DNA of 64,000 nucleotides, taken from Holtermannia corniformis. Its lineage: Eukaryota; Basidiomycota; Tremellomycetes; Holtermanniales. Shown piece by piece: positions 19,896 through 29,831 of this stretch. The number at the start of each line of letters is the position of its first letter. Position 1 is the first letter of the stretch. The notes under the pieces were generated by a model. That model was not told the origin of the DNA, searched no databases, and saw nothing but the letters and a program-made list of their open reading frames with translations. Both the position numbers and the translations under genes were made by a program. Location of the stretch: the NCBI GenBank assembly GCA_001599935.1, contig BCIJ01000013.1, positions 331,469-395,468 on the forward strand. Direction: 5' to 3'.

Positions 19896-21976
19896 TCATC
19901 GGCGGGGCATGCCTCGGCCACGACCTCGCATAGCCTGCTGAGCCGCTCCGCGGGGCAGAGGAGGACCAGCATTCGGCGCCTACGTCGCATCAGCATGCAC
20001 CCTCGACGCGCTCTAGATCACTCACCTCGCTCTGCGGGTTCCGCACCGTCTCGTCGACACTGAGGATCAAGTTTGCAGCTTCAATCGCACTGCTCAGCGC
20101 ATTGATCTTGACGAGGCTCGGCTCCCAGACAAAGCGCTTCATGTTGTCCTGCACGCCCTCCGACTCGATGTCGACGCCAGCCCAGGTATCGCCTTGCGCG
20201 TGGCGCATCCGGAGCTTGTTGAGCACATCGGTCGCGTCAAAGCCAGCATTGTCGCAGATCTGGCGCGGGATGATCTCGAGCGCTTTGGCAACGGCACCAA
20301 CGATGAGCTGTTGCTTCCCGTGGATGGTGCGCGAGTGGTCACGGAGGTGCTTGGAGATCTCCATCTGCGCGGCCTGTCAGTTTACTCGCGTACAGTTGAC
20401 CCTTCGTGACCCACCTCGGCTGCACCACCGCCAGCGACGATATGACTGTTCTGAATCGCACGCTTGACAATCATGATCGAGTCGTGCAGACTCCTTTCGA
20501 CCTCGGCAATGAACTGCTCGGCTCCACCACGGAGGATCAACGTGCACGTCTTGGCCGCCTTGCAGTCCTCGAACAGGTTGAAGCGCTCGCCGCCAATCTG
20601 CTTCTCCTCGAATCGACCGCACTCGCCGAGGTGGTGGGCCTCAATGTCCGAGCATGTCGATTGAATCGAGCCACCGACGGCTTGAACGACGCGCTTGAGG
20701 TCATCGGCGGTCACACGGCCTGCGCAAAAGATGTCGCGGTCGGCAAAGTACTGAGTCGCAAGGTCACCGATCGGAAGCTTGGAAAGCACGACCTTGGCGC
20801 CGGTCGCCACGACTGCCTCGAGCTTGCGGTAGATGATGGACCACTCGGCATCGACGATCGCTTGGTATTCCTTATTTGCGTAAGTCGGGTGCCGCTCACG
20901 CCCTCACTGTACTCACCGAAACCTCGTTGACCCGAATCTCAGCATTGTCCTTCTCGGCCTTGAGCTCGAGCTCGACGTTCAAGCACAGCACCTTGGGGTT
21001 CTTGAAAGACTTTGGCTGCTGCTCGAACCCAGCGTATGAGAACGTCTTCTTGAATGCGACACCCTTGACCAGCAACGAATCCTGCATACCGCCGCCTGGC
21101 ACCTTCTTGACGCCAATCAGGGATTCGTCGAGGTCCTTTTGGTCGAGGGTGAGGACGGCATCGACGACCATGTTGGAGAAGAAGGGCATTTGCGAGTGGA
21201 CGAGCTTGGAGGACATGGAGGTTGAGGCGCAGAGCATGAGCAGCTCGCGGAATTTGCTGCATGCGTTAGCCGACGATCAGAGTAGAGCGATAGACATACA
21301 CAGGGTCCGACTTGTCGATGGTGACGGCAATCTCATTCAGGCGCTTGATTGCCTGCAGCACGATTAGCTTTGACCGCCATCGTTTGGGCGCATCACTCAC
21401 CAAGCGACGAGCTTCTCGCAGACCCTTGATGATGATGTGCGAGCCGACACCTTCCTCGATGAACGGCTTGACCTCCTTGAGGATCTCGGCGGCCAACAGC
21501 ACGACACTGGTCGTTCCATCGCCGACCTCGGCGTCCTGCGCACGAGCAATGTCGACCAGGGTCCGCGCAGCTGGGTGTACAATGTCGAGCAACCGAAGCA
21601 GAGTCGCACCGTCGTCTGTTGAAATCAGTCGCGGGATCCAAAGCAATGTATCGCCTGGCACTCACTCGAGATAGTCGCCTGCCCACGCTCATCCACGATC
21701 AACTTGTCCATCCCGCGCGGTCCAAGCGTCGTCGCAATCGTCTGCGCGACTGCCAAGCATGCGGAAATGTTGGAAAGCAGCTGAGGTGTACCCTGAGACG
21801 TGTCCGTGCCCTCTGCAAGCAACAGTCAGCCAACTCATAGACAGGCATCAGCATAGCGGAAAGCTGGACGAACCCCGGAGAAGGACCACGGTGGGTTGCT
21901 ACGACACGCCGCAGTCAGCCCCGGCATGTACAATCGACACAGCTGCGCTCACCATCGATGGAAGTCTGCCCTGCAT
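19896..21976 (-). CDS. CCT7: Chaperonin TRiC/CCT subunit eta (CCT7)
   Basis: This is one of eight paralogous subunits of the cytosolic chaperonin that folds actin and tubulin. A tiny first exon ([11 protein letters not shown] 21976) and a second (QPTVVLLR) splice to [20 protein letters not shown]. Then come [53 protein letters not shown] (the ATP-handling GDGTT loop), [55 protein letters not shown], and [20 protein letters not shown]. The eta subunit is chosen because of [26 protein letters not shown] and the SVDETVRNP end. The last exon adds [11 protein letters not shown] and an [10 protein letters not shown] tail, like the Gly/Arg-rich eta tail. At least seven introns. Confidence 0.95.
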
Positions 21977-22181
21977 GCTGCTAAAGAGTGCTGTTGAGCA
22001 AGTGATGCTGCTGCGAGTTCCAGAAACCTTCTGTCGCGCACCGTCGCGTTTCCATTTCGGGCGAGCCTACGGCGACTTTTTGTTACGAGGCCGAGTTAGG
22101 CTGGCAACGGGCAAAGTGGCACGGCATTCGCGCCGTCTGTGCACCGGTCACGACAGCTGCATCGGCGGTTAGAAGTCTACG

Positions 22182-22579
22182 CTAAGGATTCTTATCTCTG
22201 CTTCTCAAACTCCTGGTGGGAGTCTGCTGCGAAGAGGGCGTGGTCACGATCTTCGTTCGTGGCGTATAGTCCTCATCCTCTGGATCATCACCCATCTTCT
22301 CACGCCACGTCTGGACCATTTGCGGGAACCCGGGGTCGGTGATCTTTTTCTCAGGCATCCACACCCACTTGTTAGGTTGTTTTGACGTTTGTACTTGATA
22401 ATACCTGTCGTCAGTCTGCGGGTCAGTCTCTTCGTCCTTGACCCCGAGGATCTGCATTGTCAAAGTCGAAGCCGGCTGCGAGGTAGACGGGGTAGTCGGA
22501 GCAGTGTTCTTGCTCTGAGTCTGCTTTGGGACACGCCTACAGCATGTTCGGTCAGCTGGCTCACTCACTTTGTAGACAT
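22182..22579 (-). CDS. Mini-gene family B, copy 1
   Basis: ATG 22579 opens a four-codon exon (MSTK, the last codon split AA|G); a 31-nt intron (GTGAGT...TGTAG) leads to the main exon. This encodes a Thr/Ser/Pro/Gln linker, then QILGVKDEETDPQTDDRYYQ, VQTSKQPNKWVWMPEKKI, TDPGFPQMVQTWREKMGD and a charged tail ending SLRSRDKNP. The core order I-x-G-x-x-D, Y-x-V, W-V, I-T-D-P, then a helix is shared with four other small genes in the next 7 kb. It resembles the strand-strand-strand-helix layout of a chromo or chromo-shadow domain, but the match is by eye and weak. Confidence 0.72.
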
Positions 22580-23124
22580 GATGGTTGCGTTTGTGTGGAT
22601 TGACCAGATTCTGCTAGCGGTCTTATGGCGTGTGCGGTCGAGTAGCACAGTTTCAATCGAAGGACCCGTCTTCCACAATCGAGAACCTGCGCAGGTTAGA
22701 CCACTATCAGAACCGGCTTGCTTTGTTTCGCGCTGGCGAGGCCTTTCAAGGTGTAAAACACCGCCATATAGAAACTTCGCGGGAAGGCTGAACCTCGTTT
22801 AGCGTTGGAAGTCGCAGAGGTTCGTCGCATACGTGATCATAGCCTTCCAAGGCGCCGCAAGATTGCTGATGCAGTCTGCGCGCAGACGTGCCAAGTCGTT
22901 CGGCGAAGGCGTGGCACCCGATCGCGCGGAATAGGCCGCGAAGCGATCGAAGACACGCCCAACTGTCTTACTAAACTGTGACTTCTCACACGTAAGAGGT
23001 TACTAGTTCCCAAGGGAGTCACCCACGATCTCATCAGCACATGTCAGCCCAATCAACGCCGTCTTATTCCGTTTCAGATCCGTAGCGTCCTTCCTGGGGT
23101 CCAGAGCAGTGCAAGATATCAGTC
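22580..23124. other. Gap between family B copies 1 and 2
   Basis: About 545 bp. Short open frames occur on both strands, none with a family B motif, splice plan or recognised domain. It probably holds the copy 1 promoter and copy 2 trailer. Confidence 0.4.
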
Positions 23125-23467
23125 CTACTCGGCTTCCTTCGGCGGCTGATGATCCGTATCACCGGCTTCACTTGTTGTCGCCCGCATCTGTGCCAACTTT
23201 ACAGCGAAAGCTGGGTCCGTGATCTCGCTCTTCGGCAGCCAGCGCGATCGATGCGGCCGATCCGAGGTACGGACGAGAAACGTCGGCTCGCCAGTGTCAG
23301 GGTCGACTTTTTCGGCCTCGACTAGAGTGATCGTTTGTGGGCTTGACGAGGTCAAGTAGGGCTGGGTATTGGTCGTCACTGTTGAAGCGGGGCGGGGGGT
23401 GCGACTTTGGATGCTGACGTTAGCTGTAGACTGCTGCGGACAAGGTGGCGACTGACGTTGCTGGCAT
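23125..23467 (-). CDS. Mini-gene family B, copy 2
   Basis: ATG 23467 gives MPAT with the fourth codon split AC|C by an intron (GTCAGT...AACGTCAG), the same phase and position as in copy 1. The main exon encodes a Ser/Thr linker, SSSPQTITLVEAEKVDPDTG, EPTFLVRTSDRPHRSRWLP, KSEITDPAFAVKLAQMR and an acidic end. Relative to copy 1 the shared residues are VRTS/VQTS, W-x-P, (K)-x-x-ITDP-x-F, and the helix after it. The predicted mature length is about 100 residues. No signal peptide or membrane helix. Confidence 0.72.
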
Positions 23468-23716
23468 CTTGCTGGCAATAGAAGAGGCAATGCTTGAACA
23501 TGCCCTGCTTATCTATCTACTTGACGGCGGACTTGACTATCGTGAGCTATTCATAGAGCCGGCCGGTCAAGGAGATCAAAGGTGAGTAGCATTGTGCGGC
23601 TACCATTTCACGACACACGTATCGACATGACGTCGGGATCAACTCTTGTATCAAAGGACGTCTCAATGCGGCGTGGTCGTCACGCACGATTGGGGAGGAG
23701 GGAATGCATGCAATGC

Positions 23717-24931
23717 TCACTGTACGACTGCGCCATCCGCCTCGATCACGTCACTCAGGCTCCAGCGCCGGATATCGGCTACCTCGACCTCGACCGCTCG
23801 TGCCGCCCCCCACGTCTGCAAGACCTCGTGCACCGTTTTACCCTCGCCCGCATCGGCGCCAAACATCATGGGTGGTTGCTCGAGCAGGTACTCTGCGGCT
23901 TCACCGTCAACGGCGGTTGCTACCGGCGCGCTGATGCTCTTTGTCGGGAAGCCGACGACCTGTCGTGCGATCGTCCGCGCAAGAGCTGACAGCTGTTGCT
24001 CGAGCTCGACGCCGTGTTTGGTTCCGCCCAGCATCCGTGCGATCGGTTTGGCCGGATCAACAGACTTGACGCTGATGACGACCAGACCGCCGACTTTGCC
24101 CTCTGAGCCCGAGGGTGAAGTCGCGCCGTGGACGTATACGCCCGGGAGGAACTTGACGTCTGGACTGGACGGGAAGGGCGCGGCAAACGTGATGGCTCGC
24201 CTAAGCTTGATATTCTCTCCCGTCTGTGTGATGGTCGACGTCAACGTCTGGCTGAGGGTCGGTGGGGGTGTAGAGGAAGAGATGGCGGTCACGTCTGGTT
24301 CGGAGCCCTTTGCGCCCTCGGGGAACGTAATGAGCGGCGCCGAGTGTAAGCTTGCCGTTGGGAACTCGCGGATCCGAGCCGCCGTCGCACTGCCCGGATC
24401 GACGTTGTGAATCTCCAGATCCTCTGGGACGTCCAGGAACGCTGCTGTCCTAGCGACTCCCGCGACGGCTGCGCCAAACACATTATTGCGCGCCACGAAA
24501 TCCGTCTCGCATCCGACGTGGACCATGGCTGCGCGCTGGCGACCGAGCAAGGAGACTGCGATCAACCCTTCGTTGGCGGTCCGCGACTCGACCTTGGCTG
24601 CTTTGGCGAGGCCCGACGTCGCCAGGTCGGCTTCGAGCCATTTGAGCGCGGCCGGGATTGAGTTTTGGGATTGGGACAGAGCGAGGCGCGCTTTACTGAG
24701 TGAGACGGGCGTTTGCTTGCGCAGCTCGGCGATCAGTGCGATTGGTGGCTTTGTTGCCTCGGATCTGCAGTGAGATCAAAGGTGAGCGGTGGACACTACG
24801 GACCGAAACGGAGCTCACGAAGAGGACGAGGAAGCGTAGCATCGGAGTGAGGTGCACAGTGGGGATTTGACGTTGGCAAAAGTGGATGGCTGTGCTCTGC
24901 TAGCGAGTGACAGGGCTGATTGGAAGCGCAT
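23717..24931 (-). CDS. TSF1: Mitochondrial elongation factor Ts
   Basis: EF-Ts recycles EF-Tu-GDP in mitochondrial translation. ATG 24931 begins MRFQSALSLASRAQPSTFAN, Arg/Ser-rich with no acidic residues, a typical mitochondrial presequence; the exon ends CYASSSS and splices over about 50 nt to SEATKPPIALIAELRKQTPV. The N-terminal UBA-like domain follows (SLSKARLALSQSQNSIPAAL, KWLEADLATSGLAKAA), then the core signature VGCETDFVARNNVFGAAV. The dimerisation-like region contains GVYVHGATSPSGSEGKVGGL and IARQVVGFPTKS, and the C-terminus contains YLLEQPPMMFGADAGEGKTV. The length of about 355 residues fits. It is divergent from CCC1 over 374 bp. Confidence 0.92.
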
Positions 24932-25305
24932 GGTGCGGTGAGTACTGTTGCGCTGGTGGTGCTTTGTCCAAAAGTCAGGTCCGAGCGTGCCTTGTTCGTT
25001 TGCTGATAGTTGTGCTGGCAGTTGCCCGAGTTAGGCGCGCCCGCAGTGTTATGAGGCGTGCGTGCTAGGGACGCTAGCAACTCGGTGCGCGGTGTAATGG
25101 CGTTCATATGATTGGCTCTGCCCGATTGCATGTGATTACGTAATCAGCCCGTGGCTATCGATTACGAATGGGAGATATCAAAGATTACCAGCGCAACCGT
25201 ACAGCACCATCCACCACCACCGCATCAAACTCACTCACAGGCTCAGCTGTCCACACTCTCTAGCTGTATACATCTACTTCTGCTCACTCGACAATCACTA
25301 GAACC
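24932..25305. promoter_or_regulatory. Divergent promoter of EF-Ts and CCC1
   Basis: A 374-bp region between outward-facing start codons. It contains an inverted CCAAT box (ATTGG near 25111) and a perfect 14-bp palindrome at 25133-25146 with the bZIP core TTACGTAA, about 160 bp upstream of the CCC1 ATG, followed by a second ATTACG near 25162. Confidence 0.6.
25133..25146. promoter_or_regulatory. Perfect palindrome TGATTACGTAATCA, putative bZIP site
   Basis: The 14-bp palindrome contains TTACGTAA, a consensus for Yap-type bZIP factors. An inverted CCAAT box lies 17 bp upstream. In yeast, Yap5 controls CCC1 through Yap elements, and in filamentous fungi HapX with the CCAAT-binding complex controls the vacuolar iron importer. 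Use of this site here is an inference. Confidence 0.5.
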
Positions 25306-26735
25306 ATGGCGTGCTGCGGCGGTAACGAGTCCGGCAAGTGCTGTGGCGGCAAGGGTCGTCAACAACAAGCATCCACCGCGTCAACACTCGTCCAACCTGA
25401 CGATGCGGTCGCCTTGCCTCAGCGCAAACACAAGAACGCTGCGGATGCTGCACCCGTTTGGTCGCTTCAGGCTCAAGCCAATGGCTCGCGCTCGCCGAGC
25501 CCAACGCCCTCGAGGCGTCAACAAGAGATTGAACGCCTGTTGGATGACCCTGTACCGCTTGCTAGCAAGTGTGCAGCGCATGGACGAGAAGGCGGTGTCT
25601 GCTGTGAGTGGATGGTCTGGATGCACAACGAGGAGACGGTGCTGATGAACGGAATCAGGCAAGGACCTGAAAGGAGACGACGAGCGTACTCTGATCGACC
25701 CGGACATTGTGCGCGACGTGTAAGTTGCTATGCGTGATACGCAAGGTATCTATGACTGACACTCGCACAGGATCATTGGTCTCTCCGACGGCCTCACCGT
25801 TCCATTCGCTCTGACGGCCGGTCTGTCGTCAATCGGCTCAAGCCGCCTCGTCGTCCTCGGCGGTCTGGCAGAACTCATCGCCGGTGCCATCTCCATGGGT
25901 CTCGGTGGCTACCGTAGGTCTTGTGCCTATCCGTTACGACCATGTGCTCACCAACTTAGTCGCATCTCAAGCCGAGATGGACCACTTTCACTACCTCCGC
26001 CGGCAAACTCACGCTCGCGTCGCCCGCTCGTGCTCTGGCGAAATGGAGCGCGAAGTGCATGGCATCCTTGGCCCCGTCGGTGTCGACGAGTCGCTCTCGC
26101 GCCTCGTAGCAGAATCGTTGCGCGAGGTTGAGGAAGACCTGTGCCGTGATGCCGGCGCCGGTGAGGAGTGGGACACGGCCGCTAACGGGGACGAGGGTGT
26201 TGTACGGCCCGGTACCGGCGCCAAGCAGGCTTCTGCTGGCTCAGTCGCGGGCTCGCTCGGCATCCCGGCGCGGTTCGGTTGGGGCAAGGGCAAGCAGGCT
26301 GCTGAAGAGGAAGAGGGTGGCCTCAAGTGGAGTGAAGACGTTGGCTTGACCGCCTTCTTGCTTAAATTTGGCGAGGGTATGGGTACGTCGCGTCGCTACC
26401 GCCAGCTCATCAAGTTGCTGACGTACACCGCAGAGGAAGTCCCCCGCTCCCGCCTCTACATTTCAGCCGTCACCATCGGTCTCTCCTACTTTATCGGCGG
26501 TCTCGTCCCTCTCCTGCCCTACTTTTTCGTCACCACCGCCACGACCGGTCTCATCGTCTCATCCATCCTCACAGGCGCCATCCTCCTCATCTTTGGCGCC
26601 TTCAAGACGTACTTTACCGGTGCGACCGGCGGTGCAGGCGGCTACGCCTGGGGCGCAATCAGCACCATGCTTGTTGGCGGCTTGGCGGCCGGTGCGGCGT
26701 TCGGCATCGTTCGCTTGCTCGAGGTGCACGAGTAG
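25306..26735 (+). CDS. CCC1: Vacuolar iron/manganese transporter, CCC1/VIT1 family
   Basis: CCC1 moves cytosolic Fe2+ and Mn2+ into the vacuole. ATG 25306 begins MACCGGNESGKCCGGKGRQQ, a Cys-rich head with two CCGG motifs, then a low-complexity cytosolic region. Introns near 25600, 25720 and 25912 interrupt it. Conserved blocks are IGLSDGLTVPFALTAGLSS (TM1, metal-path Asp), LGGLAELIAGAISMGLGGY and LASQAEMDHFHYLRR (start of the cytosolic metal-binding domain, with Glu-rich ESLREVEEDL). The C-terminal half gives GLTAFLLKFGEGM, LYISAVTIGLSYFIGGLVPL, LPYFFVTTATTGLIVSSIL, GAILLIFGAFKTYFTGA and a last helix ending RLLEVHE. Five membrane spans fit the family. The N-terminal Cys pairs are not something I know from yeast Ccc1. 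Confidence 0.93.
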
Positions 26736-26996
26736 CGCAATGTGTATATCTGCAGTGGCAAATGTATCTCTTGGGTTCTTTGCCGGATCTCCTTTGCGTG
26801 CATGGTTGGCGGTTTGCCGCAGCGGGAGATAAACAGGCTGGACGGAGTTTTGAAAAGGTAATTTGCCTGTGCACAATGGAGTTTGATCCAAGCTAGCTCC
26901 ATCTAGGGAGTCGACAGATCTCAGCACTCCGCAATCTAGCCCACCGCGACTCAAAACTCGGCGCTCCTTGCCACCCCAGTTGCCACCCCATCCATC

Positions 26997-27255
26997 ATGT
27001 GAGTCCGTCCTCCTGGCCGCCTTCTTCCTCTCCTGACTTACCCTGACCAGGTCGACAGAACCTCAAGCGCGCGACACGTCCGACATTACGATCCACGACA
27101 TCACGACGCCTGACTACGGCGAGGCGAAATACACCATCTCGACCGCGAGCTCGGACGAGCAGATCACAGTTGACAAGAGTGACATTACGGATCCGGCGAG
27201 GGCTCAGAAGACGGCGTCGTACATCACGGAGAAGTATGGAGAGGACGACGAGTAG
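26997..27255 (+). CDS. Mini-gene family B, copy 3; start codon split by intron
   Basis: Read without splicing, the ATG at 26997 is followed at once by TGA. Removing a 52-nt intron (26999-27050, GTGAGT...ACCAG) joins AT to G and gives MSTEPQARDTSDITIHDITT, PDYGEAKYTISTASSDEQI, TVDKSDITDPARAQKTASYI and TEKYGEDDE, 68 residues, stop TAG. Copies 4 and 5 have an intron at exactly the same position within the start codon. The core matches the family: I-x-I-x-D, G-E-x-x-Y-x-I, V-x-K-S-x-ITDP, helix. Function unknown; a small chromo-shadow-like fold is possible. Confidence 0.75.
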
Positions 27256-27904
27256 TCGATCGTTGGCTTGTCATGCAACTTGATGCTCGTGCTGGTGCTA
27301 GGGCTTGGTGTGCCGGTGCGGGAGTGTACGCTTGTACATTGTCGAGCACGCCTCAACCGATGACATAGTAGTCAGCAACGATGAGTAGACCGGAGTACGG
27401 CGTATGACAGCGGTGAAAAAACAACCATGCCACTGCCAAGCTTAAGCGGTGCGGCCATTCTCCAGCAGCAGCGTGCAGTCCCAACAGTGCTGGATGACTG
27501 TATCTGGCGCATGCGCTCCTTTCACTGTTTCACTTCTTCGCGCTCTTGACAGCTATATGGATCTCAGCCTCACATCCAAGTCAAAAGGTTAGTCCGTCAA
27601 TGAGTCGTGGTCGCTACTGTTTGGCAGAATGCATCCCTTGCACGACGTGGGCTCGCTTGCTTGAGCCCGGCGAGAGCCGAGAGCTCTCGTCTCCTTCGAT
27701 CAGCCGGGCATTGAAAGGAGCCGTATATTAGCTCTCTTTCACTGTGACGCCATAGCATCGATGAATACGACGTTACAGTGCTCATTTAAACAGTCATTTA
27801 AACAGTCATGAACGACTAGCCTCTGACAGCGGGCTTTCAAATCAAGTCAATGTAGACTACTTGAACGGCTGTCGCATGCTTGTCTGTCTCACGCCCTCGA
27901 AAAC
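27256..27904. other. Gap between family B copies 3 and 4
   Basis: About 650 bp without a supported gene. It includes a short direct repeat (CATTTAAACAGT, twice near 27782-27804). No family B fragment or transposon terminus is recognised. Confidence 0.4.
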
Positions 27905-28201
27905 ATGTGGGTATCTCTCAGCGCGTTGGATTCTTGCGGCTGACCGTCCCGCAGGTCTACGGAAGCCTCGCAGAACAACACTCAAAACTTCAGCGCGCCA
28001 AGTCTGCAGAGGCGTGGCACGATAGACACATCTAACGTGACTGTCGTCGACGTTGACAAGGGTGCTGACACAACAACGGTGTTGTGCAAAGTCGGCAGGC
28101 GCACAACCTGGGTGAACAAGAGCAACATCACCGATGCCAGTATCGGTGACAAGATCAAGGAGTTCCTGCGGTTGAGGTCGAGTGCTGTCGACGATGACTG
28201 A
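27905..28201 (+). CDS. Mini-gene family B, copy 4; start codon split by intron
   Basis: AT at 27905-27906 joins G at 27955 after removal of a 48-nt intron (GTGGGTATC...CCCGCAG). The product begins MSTEASQNNTQNFSAPSLQR (compare MSTEPQ in copy 3) and continues TSNVTVVDVDKGADTTTVL, CKVGRRTTWVNKSNITDAS, IGDKIKEFLRLRSSAVDDD; 82 residues, stop TGA at 28199-28201. Shared family features are the V-x-V-V-D-V strand, K-V strand, T-W-V-x-K-S-x-ITD turn and a final helix with an acidic end. The identical intron position and MSTE start argue for recent common descent with copy 3. Confidence 0.75.
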
Positions 28202-28910
28202 AGTGGCTGAAAGTCGCGCTTGAATTCGCCCGAGCCAACATATAGACCACGATGCAGACTGTTATTGCAATCACTTACTACACTGCTCAACACCACCAGG
28301 CTCATCTGCGCTTGCAAGATCGCGTCGCACAGAACGGCTATTGCGTCTGTTTGCAGCATCGCCATTCTGATGTGATGCCATGAAGCATACCACCCACGTC
28401 TAGATTTGCCAGACATATACGCGCGCAAGAAGACGAGATCAGTATGCCTGGGCTGATTGTCGACCTATGATGCGACTCAGCGAAGGCGAATGAGGTCACA
28501 GCTCAGGCGAGAATGGCGGCGAGCGGCCCGCACTGCGTTACTCTCTGAAGCGCTTGGTGATCCGTGCAACGCCATACATGCTATGAGCTGCGATGTGATG
28601 GATTCGAGCTTTACGATAAGCTGCTGTATAGACCTACGTCGTCTCTCGTTTTACCAGCGACATCGGCTCTATCGAAAGTGACCCGAGCAACCTTGTGACT
28701 TCACGCAAGTCCAACCTTCCCAGAATTGATATTTTGGCCGCAGCGGTGCAAAGTGGCGCAATCTGTGCGGCTAAACAAACAAGTCAAAGGCTTCCCAACG
28801 GCAGCCTTCTCCTAAAGCAGGCCACGATACGTTCTGCCCGAACTCAAGTCGACAGCACACGGCACACACTTTCTCGTATTGCGCTCAATCGATATTCAGA
28901 CCTGAGCATC
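28202..28910. other. Gap between family B copies 4 and 5
   Basis: About 710 bp. Open frames at 28457-28681 (plus) and 27982-28428 (minus, antisense to copy 4) show no motif or codon pattern that supports a gene. Confidence 0.35.
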
Positions 28911-29206
28911 ATGTACGTCCAGTGTCGGCACCTCTCGACTGGCACCTTACACCGAACAGGGCATCGAAGCAAGATCTACTGAGTAATGCGTCAATCTTCG
29001 ACGTTACAGAACGCCGCGGCCGAACTGTCGTCGAGTACACCATACCGCCGAGTAGGTACCTTCACTCAACCTTGCTGTCGGGCGTTTCGAATAAAACTTT
29101 TCTACGCGAGGTCAGGCTTTGGCTCGATGAGGATACCAGGGGATTACAGACTGCAGCGAGTGATCTGCTGGGTGAGCCTGTCAGCGAGGCTAAGGGAGCT
29201 GCGTAG
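28911..29206 (+). CDS. Mini-gene family B, copy 5 (diverged); start codon split by intron
   Basis: AT at 28911-28912 joins G at 28960 after a 47-nt intron (GTACGTCC...GAACAG). The product is MASKQDLLSNASIFDVTERR, GRTVVEYTIPPSRYLHSTLL, SGVSNKTFLREVRLWLDEDT and a tail ending SEAKGAA; 82 residues, the same as copy 4. It keeps the first two strands (SIFDVTE, VVEYTI) and the final helix but has lost the ITDP turn. The membership call rests mainly on the shared AT|G intron, length and strand pattern. Confidence 0.62.
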
Positions 29207-29831
29207 GTTGCTACGGTAGCGTCTCCCTGAGACGGGCGTCAGGTGTTAGATTGGGGAAGAACCGTGATGCATCTCGCTCGCTACGGCGCTTCTTTGTAGG
29301 CTTTCGCCTACAACTCTGACGTCCCTGATGTCTCGCCGGATGCAGTATCCTCGGCGCCTTGCCTACATCCTCTGCGCGCCAGACTTGTCTTGGCTACATC
29401 CGCGCCGGATGTAGTGTTCGCCAGATGCGGCGTCNCCCGCCGCGTTGTCCGCCCTGATGGCTGGCTGAGTGGCGTAATCCAACATCAGGCAGTTGTCAAA
29501 CCATATGCTCGGTTGATGCCAGTATCCCTGGATACAGAGTTCATGTACGCTCTTGCGCATGGCAAGGACTGTGTGAGACAATACCCTGATCGACACGGTC
29601 CCAAGACCGGGGGTTGACATGTCAACCTTTGGCGTTGCGCGGGCTCTGGGTCCAGATGCTGATTCATCAGCACGATTCACTGACATCGGATCCTGCTCAC
29701 TGGTTCAGCTCGATAAAGGATTCGGTCGGCATGCATCCATTATCCCACTTGTGGCTTTCGTTGATCCGGGCGGGGTACCGTACATCACACAACACACCGA
29801 TAGATACTGTACATTCAAGCGCATACATTGG
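29207..29831. other. Gene-poor stretch with short hairpins and one N
   Basis: No supported gene. Contains a 6-bp-stem hairpin GTAGGC-TTTC-GCCTAC near 29296-29311, a 9-bp-stem hairpin at 29394-29414 (arms CTACATCCG and CGGATGTAG, 3-nt loop), several partial copies of GGATG(T/C)AG(T/A)-like words, and an ambiguous base at 29434. It may be degraded repeat sequence. Confidence 0.4.
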
